Below, one piece after another: positions 4,428 to 6,391 of a stretch of DNA of 6,391 nucleotides (the stretch's first letter is position 1; each line of letters opens with the position of its first letter). The stretch comes from Persephonella sp. (GTDB lineage: Bacteria; Aquificota; Aquificia; Aquificales; Hydrogenothermaceae). Location: positions 1 to 6,391 of the forward strand of contig JALTAS010000256.1 in NCBI GenBank assembly GCA_027058925.1, written 5' to 3'. The notes under the pieces are model-generated. The model saw nothing but the letters and a program-made list of their open reading frames with translations, ran no database searches and had not been told where the DNA came from. The position numbers and the translations under genes are program-made.

Positions 4428-6176
4428 ATGGATTATCAAATACTTGCAGAGTTTTACGACTTCCTTGAAAAAACAACAAGCAGAATTCAGATGACAGAAG
4501 CTCTTGTTGAGCTTTTTAAAAAGACCCCTAAAGAATTGATAGATAAAGTTGTGCATCTGTCAACAGGTAGAATAGCTCCCGAATATACCGGGCTTGATTA
4601 CAATTTTAGCGAGAAATCTGCACTGAAAGCTCTTTCTTCTGTTTTGGATATTCCTGAGCATGAGATCCAGAAAAAGCTGATAGAAACAGGAGATCTGGGA
4701 GATGCGGGAAAAGTTTTGTATGAAGAAAAAGGGATAAAACCTTCCCAGAAACTCACTGTTGAAGAGGTTTATGATACCCTGAAAAATATAGCCGAAACCA
4801 CAGGGTACGGCTCCACAAAGAAAAAGATGGATCTGTTTGTTTCACTCTTGAAAAAAGCATCGCCCCTTGAGGTTAAATTTCTACTTAGAACTATTACAGA
4901 AAGACTCAGGCTTGGTATAGGTGATAACACTATTATGGATGCCCTTGCTATTGCTTTTACAGGAAAAAAAGAAAACAGAGAGATAATAGAAAGAGCTTAC
5001 AACATCACATCAGACCTTGGTTATGTTTCTTCTGTTCTTGTGGATGAAGGCATTGAAGGTGTGAAAAATATAAAAATACAGATCGGAAGACCTATAAGAC
5101 CAATGCTTGCTGAAAGGATGGCTATTCCCTCCTTCATACTGCAAAAGCTTGGTGGAAAGGCTGGGGCAGAATACAAATACGACGGTGAGAGGATACAGGT
5201 TCACAGGAAAAGGGATACATTTTATCTTTTTTCAAGAAGGCTTGAGAATATAACACATCAGTTTCCTGATCTAATAGATTTTCTCAAAGAGGCAACCCCT
5301 GAGGAGTACATACTTGAGCTTGAGGCTGTTGTTATAGATCCTTCTTCTGGAGCGATCAGACCTTTTCAGGACTTGATGAACAGAAGGGTAAAGTATGTCA
5401 CAAGGTTTCATATCATGATGTACCCGGTAGCAGGTTTTCTTTTTGACATAATGTATCTGAATGGTGAAGATCTGACAATGAAGCCTTATCCTGAGAGAAG
5501 GCAGATACTTGAAAGGGTCATAAAAACAACAGACAGGATAAACCTTGCAACAAGAAAGATAGTTGATAATGTTGAAGATCTTGAGGGTTTCTTCCTTGAG
5601 GCTATAGAAAATGGGTGCGAGGGTCTTGTGTGTAAATCTCTCAAAAAGGACTCAATATATCAGGCAGGTAAAAGGGGCTTTTTATGGATAAAGTACAAAA
5701 GGGATTATAAATCTCATCTTGCTGACACACTTGATCTTGTTGTTGTCGGTGCTTTTTATGGTAAAGGACAAAGAGTGGGAAAGTTTGGTTCGCTTCTTAT
5801 GGCCTGCTATGATCCAGATTCTGACCAGTTTAAAACGGTGTGTAAAGTGGGAACTGGTTTTGCTGAAGATGACTTTAAAAAGCTTGAGGAAATTCTATCT
5901 AAACACCAGATTGATCACAAGCACCCAAGGGTAAACTCAATTATCACAGCAGATATATGGTACGAACCATACCTTGTTCTTGAGATAACAGGAGCTGAAC
6001 TTACTTTATCTCCAGTTCATACATGCGGGTGGGACAAATTAAAGCTAAACAGGGGACTGGGCTTGAGATTTCCAAGGTTTACGGGAAGGTACAGGTTTGA
6101 TAAAAAGCCTGAAGATGCAACAACAGAAAAAGAGATTATTGAGATGTACAGAAACCAGATTCATATAAAGGTTTGA
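4428..6176 (+). CDS. lig: ATP-dependent DNA ligase, archaeal type
   Basis: This 582-residue enzyme seals nicks in duplex DNA by transferring AMP from ATP to an active-site lysine and then to the 5' phosphate. Domains in order are an N-terminal DNA-binding domain (about 1-215), the adenylation domain (about 225-425) and a C-terminal OB fold. Nucleotidyltransferase motifs are intact: motif I KYDGER with Lys250, motif III FSRRLENIT (268-276), motif IIIa FLFDIMYLNG (337-346), motif IV EGLVCKSL (398-405) and motif V WIKYKRDY (420-427). The C-terminus carries LRFPRFTG (about 546-553) and the PEDATTEKEI stretch typical of archaeal ligases. There is no NAD-binding Ia domain, zinc finger or BRCT. I chose ATG 4428, which has GGAG (4418-4421) 6 nt upstream and gives the expected N-terminus MDYQILAEFYDFLEKTT. 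An in-frame GTG at 4416 would add four residues but overlaps that ribosome site. Known in some Aquificota besides LigA, it may serve repair. Confidence 0.95.
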   Translation: MDYQILAEFYDFLEKTTSRIQMTEALVELFKKTPKELIDKVVHLSTGRIAPEYTGLDYNFSEKSALKALSSVLDIPEHEIQKKLIETGDLGDAGKVLYEEKGIKPSQKLTVEEVYDTLKNIAETTGYGSTKKKMDLFVSLLKKASPLEVKFLLRTITERLRLGIGDNTIMDALAIAFTGKKENREIIERAYNITSDLGYVSSVLVDEGIEGVKNIKIQIGRPIRPMLAERMAIPSFILQKLGGKAGAEYKYDGERIQVHRKRDTFYLFSRRLENITHQFPDLIDFLKEATPEEYILELEAVVIDPSSGAIRPFQDLMNRRVKYVTRFHIMMYPVAGFLFDIMYLNGEDLTMKPYPERRQILERVIKTTDRINLATRKIVDNVEDLEGFFLEAIENGCEGLVCKSLKKDSIYQAGKRGFLWIKYKRDYKSHLADTLDLVVVGAFYGKGQRVGKFGSLLMACYDPDSDQFKTVCKVGTGFAEDDFKKLEEILSKHQIDHKHPRVNSIITADIWYEPYLVLEITGAELTLSPVHTCGWDKLKLNRGLGLRFPRFTGRYRFDKKPEDATTEKEIIEMYRNQIHIKV

Positions 6177-6371
6177 TCAGCTAAAGAAAGAAGTTATAAA
6201 TGATATGCCAAAAACTATAATTCCAATAACAATATAAGATATTATACTCCATACAACTGTGCTTTCAACTATTTTTCCTATTTCAGGCTTTCCTTCCATA
6301 GATGCCAGTTTATACTGAACACCAAAAATTGTTGCAAAAATAATAATCATTGCGATAATTATAATAACCAT
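6177..6371 (-). CDS. Small two-helix membrane protein of unknown function
   Basis: This 64-residue protein has one hydrophobic helix at about residues 1-18 (very Ile-rich), a short polar linker with EGKPEIGK around residues 25-33, and a second helix at about residues 37-62. The two-helix hairpin would sit in the inner membrane with both ends on the same side. There is no lipobox, cleavable signal or catalytic motif, and I do not recognise the family. An AGGTAGGA stretch lies just before the start; its AGGT part is well placed as a ribosome site. The stop codon (6179-6177) directly touches the ligase stop codon on the other strand, leaving no room for a terminator. The frame is open in otherwise stop-rich AT sequence and has strong hydrophobic patterning, so a real gene is likely, but small AT-rich frames can mislead. 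Confidence 0.6.
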   Translation of the reverse strand: MVIIIIAMIIIFATIFGVQYKLASMEGKPEIGKIVESTVVWSIISYIVIGIIVFGISFITSFFS

Positions 6372-6391
6372 AATCCTACCTAATATTAAGT

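Noticed and set aside
4405..4497. Short plus-strand frame of 30 codons starting at an ATG just before the ligase
   Set aside because: It has no ribosome site and overlaps the ligase start in another frame; considered as a leader peptide but nothing supports it.
4350..4556. Minus-strand frame of 68 codons
   Set aside because: It runs through the promoter gap and opposite the N-terminus of the ligase; the hydrophobic look comes from AT-rich sequence.
5010..5204. Minus-strand frame of 64 codons
   Set aside because: It is antisense to the ligase around motif I and has no independent support.
5719..5934. Plus-strand frame of 71 codons
   Set aside because: It is an alternative frame within the ligase OB-fold region, whose true frame carries conserved motifs.

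Overview
The window looks like part of an AT-rich bacterial chromosome from a thermophile. Strong Shine-Dalgarno sites precede most genes. Arginine is written almost only as AGA/AGG, ATA is common for isoleucine, and the proteins are rich in Lys/Glu/Ile. An archaeal-type ATP-dependent DNA ligase and a one-iron superoxide reductase next to otherwise bacterial features would fit the Aquificota (for example the Hydrogenothermaceae). That placement is inference from gene content and style, not a search result. I see no rRNA, tRNA, CRISPR array, insertion sequence or prophage signature.

Layout. Positions 1-418 (minus strand) hold the 5' part of an unrecognised helical protein that runs off the left edge. 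Positions 491-898 (minus) encode superoxide reductase, closed by a strong intrinsic terminator at 461-487. Positions 983-2038 (minus) encode a thiolase-fold condensing enzyme with a Cys-His-Asn triad, most like type III polyketide synthases. It points in the same direction as the superoxide reductase, with an 84-bp gap and no terminator. A 78-bp divergent promoter region containing a perfect 9-1-9 palindrome separates it from pepA (2117-3610, plus), a complete M17 leucyl aminopeptidase. A compact hairpin at 3606-3630 lies between pepA and a minus-strand pair. That pair is a 201-residue FAD protein resembling a thioredoxin reductase without its NADPH domain (3731-4336), and an overlapping, easily missed lipoprotein of about 41 residues (3628-3753). 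A second divergent gap leads to the ATP-dependent DNA ligase (4428-6176, plus). Its stop codon abuts the stop codon of a convergent 64-residue two-helix membrane protein (6177-6371, minus).

These look like separate housekeeping, stress and accessory functions rather than one pathway: superoxide detoxification, peptide turnover, DNA end joining, a flavin redox protein and a polyketide-like condensing enzyme. I found no convincing multi-gene undescribed system. The items most worth a second look are the domain-deleted reductase with its overlapping lipoprotein, the type III PKS-like enzyme, and the altered first iron-ligand motif of the superoxide reductase.
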